Source: an uncultured Eubacteriales bacterium (GTDB lineage Bacteria > Bacillota > Clostridia > Oscillospirales > CAG-272). From it: a stretch of DNA of 22,045 bases. Below, piece by piece: positions 20,797 through 22,045 of the stretch; position 1 is the stretch's first letter; each line of letters starts with the position of its first letter. Below the pieces are notes generated by a model. The model saw nothing but the letters and a program-made list of their open reading frames with translations, did not search any database and had not been told where the DNA came from. The DNA is taken from assembly GCA_900555785.1 (NCBI GenBank), contig USMO01000006.1, forward strand, positions 1 to 22,045, written 5' to 3'. A program made the translations under genes and the position numbers.

Positions 20797-22045
20797 TTAT
20801 ACCGGGTAAGTCTGATTCTCTTTATCTGCTAATGTAGCATCTACTTTCGTCCGCTGTGCTTCACGATATTTGAAGAAATCAACTGCAACCTGTGGGAACA
20901 GAGCATAGGATAATACATCTTCATCCTGCTCTTTCCACTGTGACATCTCTGCCTCAAGTTTTTTAAGCTGTGGCTCGATCAAATCAGCCGGACGACATGT
21001 AATCGGTTTTGTATCGCCGATACATTTCTTCTGAACTTCCGGATTAAATGGTTTAACTGTCTGTCCAAATTCACCGGACAAAAGTTTTTTGGATTCTTTC
21101 GTTACCATCTTGTAACGCTCACCGGAAACTACATTTAATACTGCCTGAGTACCAACAATCTGGGACGATGGTGTAACCAATGGTGGCTCACCAAAGTCTT
21201 TTCTTACGCGTGGCACTTCCTCAAGTACCTGCTCATACTTATCTTCCTGTCCCATTTCTTTCAGCTGAGAAACGAGGTTCGAAAGCATACCGCCGGGAAC
21301 CTGATAACGAAGAGTATTGATATTTACACCAAGTACTTTCGTATTCATAAGACCGCTCTCTAATGCTTCCTCACGCATTGGACGGAAGTATTCAGCAATT
21401 TCAGACAAAAGGTTCTGGTCAAGTCCGGTATCGTATGGTGTTCCACGGAATGTTTCAACCATAACTTCGGTCGCCGGCTGACTTGTACCAAGAGCGAACG
21501 GACTCATCGCTGTATCAATAATATCACATCCTGCTTCTACCGCTTTCAAATAAGTCATAGAAGCAACACCGGATGTATAGTGGGTATGAAGGTCAATCGG
21601 AATTTCAACGGATTCTTTCAATGCCGTTACCAATTCCGTTGCTTTATATGGTGTCAAAAGACCGGCCATATCTTTGATACAGAGTGATTTCGCACCCATA
21701 TCTTCAATTTTCTTTGCAATATCTTTCCAGTAATCCAGTGTATAAGCATCACCAAGTGTATAAGAAAGGGCAATCTGTGCATGTCCGCCTTCTTTGTTTG
21801 CTGCTTTTACCGCTGTCTCAAGGTTACGAATATCATTCAGACAGTCAAAAATACGGATGATATCAATACCGTTTGCGATAGATTTCTGTACGAAGTACTC
21901 TACTACATCATCAGCATATGGACGGTATCCTAAGATATTCTGTCCACGGAATAACATCTGTAATTTCGTATTTTTAAAACCATCTCTTAATTTACGAAGA
22001 CGATCCCATGGGTCCTCTTTTAAGAAACGAAGGGATGCATCGAAA
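20797..22045 (-). CDS. Pyruvate carboxylase subunit B / oxaloacetate decarboxylase alpha-type carboxyltransferase (5' end off window)
   Basis: The carboxyltransferase moves a carboxyl group between biotin and pyruvate/oxaloacetate. The open frame runs without a stop to the right edge. Its first visible residues, FDASLRFLKEDPWDRLRKLR, are the DMT_CR-type carboxylase sequence. RIFDCLNDIRNL, the Lys-containing CIKDMAG stretch and the metal-binding HxH in IDLHTHYTSG follow. About 415 residues are visible. The C-terminus ends ...DATLADKENQTYPV with no biotinyl (AMKM) domain, so biotin must be carried by a separate subunit. The frame continues above the internal ATG at 21957, so that ATG is not the start. 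The choice between pyruvate carboxylase, oxaloacetate decarboxylase and methylmalonyl-CoA transcarboxylase 5S cannot be settled from sequence alone. Confidence 0.92.
   Translation of the reverse strand, partial: FDASLRFLKEDPWDRLRKLRDGFKNTKLQMLFRGQNILGYRPYADDVVEYFVQKSIANGIDIIRIFDCLNDIRNLETAVKAANKEGGHAQIALSYTLGDAYTLDYWKDIAKKIEDMGAKSLCIKDMAGLLTPYKATELVTALKESVEIPIDLHTHYTSGVASMTYLKAVEAGCDIIDTAMSPFALGTSQPATEVMVETFRGTPYDTGLDQNLLSEIAEYFRPMREEALESGLMNTKVLGVNINTLRYQVPGGMLSNLVSQLKEMGQEDKYEQVLEEVPRVRKDFGEPPLVTPSSQIVGTQAVLNVVSGERYKMVTKESKKLLSGEFGQTVKPFNPEVQKKCIGDTKPITCRPADLIEPQLKKLEAEMSQWKEQDEDVLSYALFPQVAVDFFKYREAQRTKVDATLADKENQTYPV

Overview
The window reads as bacterial, Gram-positive Firmicutes (Clostridia) DNA with every protein gene on the minus strand. 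It appears to be two different genomes joined near position 18,890. Positions 1 to about 18,885 are GC-rich (39 of 60 bases are G or C at 18181-18240) and carry the canonical Firmicutes ribosomal protein order. S4, S14 and L36 are all the zinc-binding cysteine forms, and the overall picture fits an Oscillospirales-like clostridium. Positions from about 18,890 to the right edge are AT-rich (21 of 60 at 19321-19380) and look like Lachnospirales-type DNA. These lineage assignments are inferences from composition and gene style, without any database search.

Layout in the direction of transcription (right to left). 22045-20797: 5'-truncated pyruvate carboxylase / oxaloacetate decarboxylase carboxyltransferase subunit, closed by a good intrinsic terminator. 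20723-19566: SAM-dependent methyltransferase, overlapping by 4 nt a pseudo-receiver/HD-GYP gene that breaks off at 18889. The open frame then continues, in frame, into ribosomal protein L22 lacking its own start codon. From there the S10-tail/spc/alpha superoperon runs rplV-rpsC-rplP-rpmC-rpsQ-rplN-rplX-rplE-rpsN-rpsH-rplF-rplR-rpsE-rpmD-rplO-secY-adk-map-infA-rpmJ-rpsM-rpsK-rpsD-rpoA-rplQ and ends in a strong terminator at 6038-6064. These genes supply ribosome subunits, the Sec translocon, initiation factor 1, N-terminal methionine removal, adenylate balance and the RNA polymerase alpha subunit.

Beyond the superoperon lies about 630 bp of hairpin-rich non-coding DNA (5439-6070), then alkD with a near-consensus sigma-A promoter. 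After alkD comes a run of closely spaced genes: ireB (cell-envelope stress regulator), ribF (FMN/FAD synthesis), an S11-family D,D-carboxypeptidase homologue with damaged catalytic motifs, and glyA. A second repeat-filled gap (361-828) precedes the start of fhs, which runs off the left edge. glyA and fhs together suggest one-carbon/folate metabolism.

The most notable non-coding signal is a family of four intergenic hairpin elements (391-463, 709-823, 4650-4723, 5956-6028). They lie in two inverted pairs, one pair enclosing alkD and the other the fhs-glyA gap. Compensatory base changes keep the hairpins paired. Other points of note are an infA without ATG/GTG/TTG (CTG is the best start), long basic low-complexity tails on L17 and S3, a catalytically degenerate S11 protein, a receiver domain without its phosphoacceptor, and the probable assembly chimera itself.
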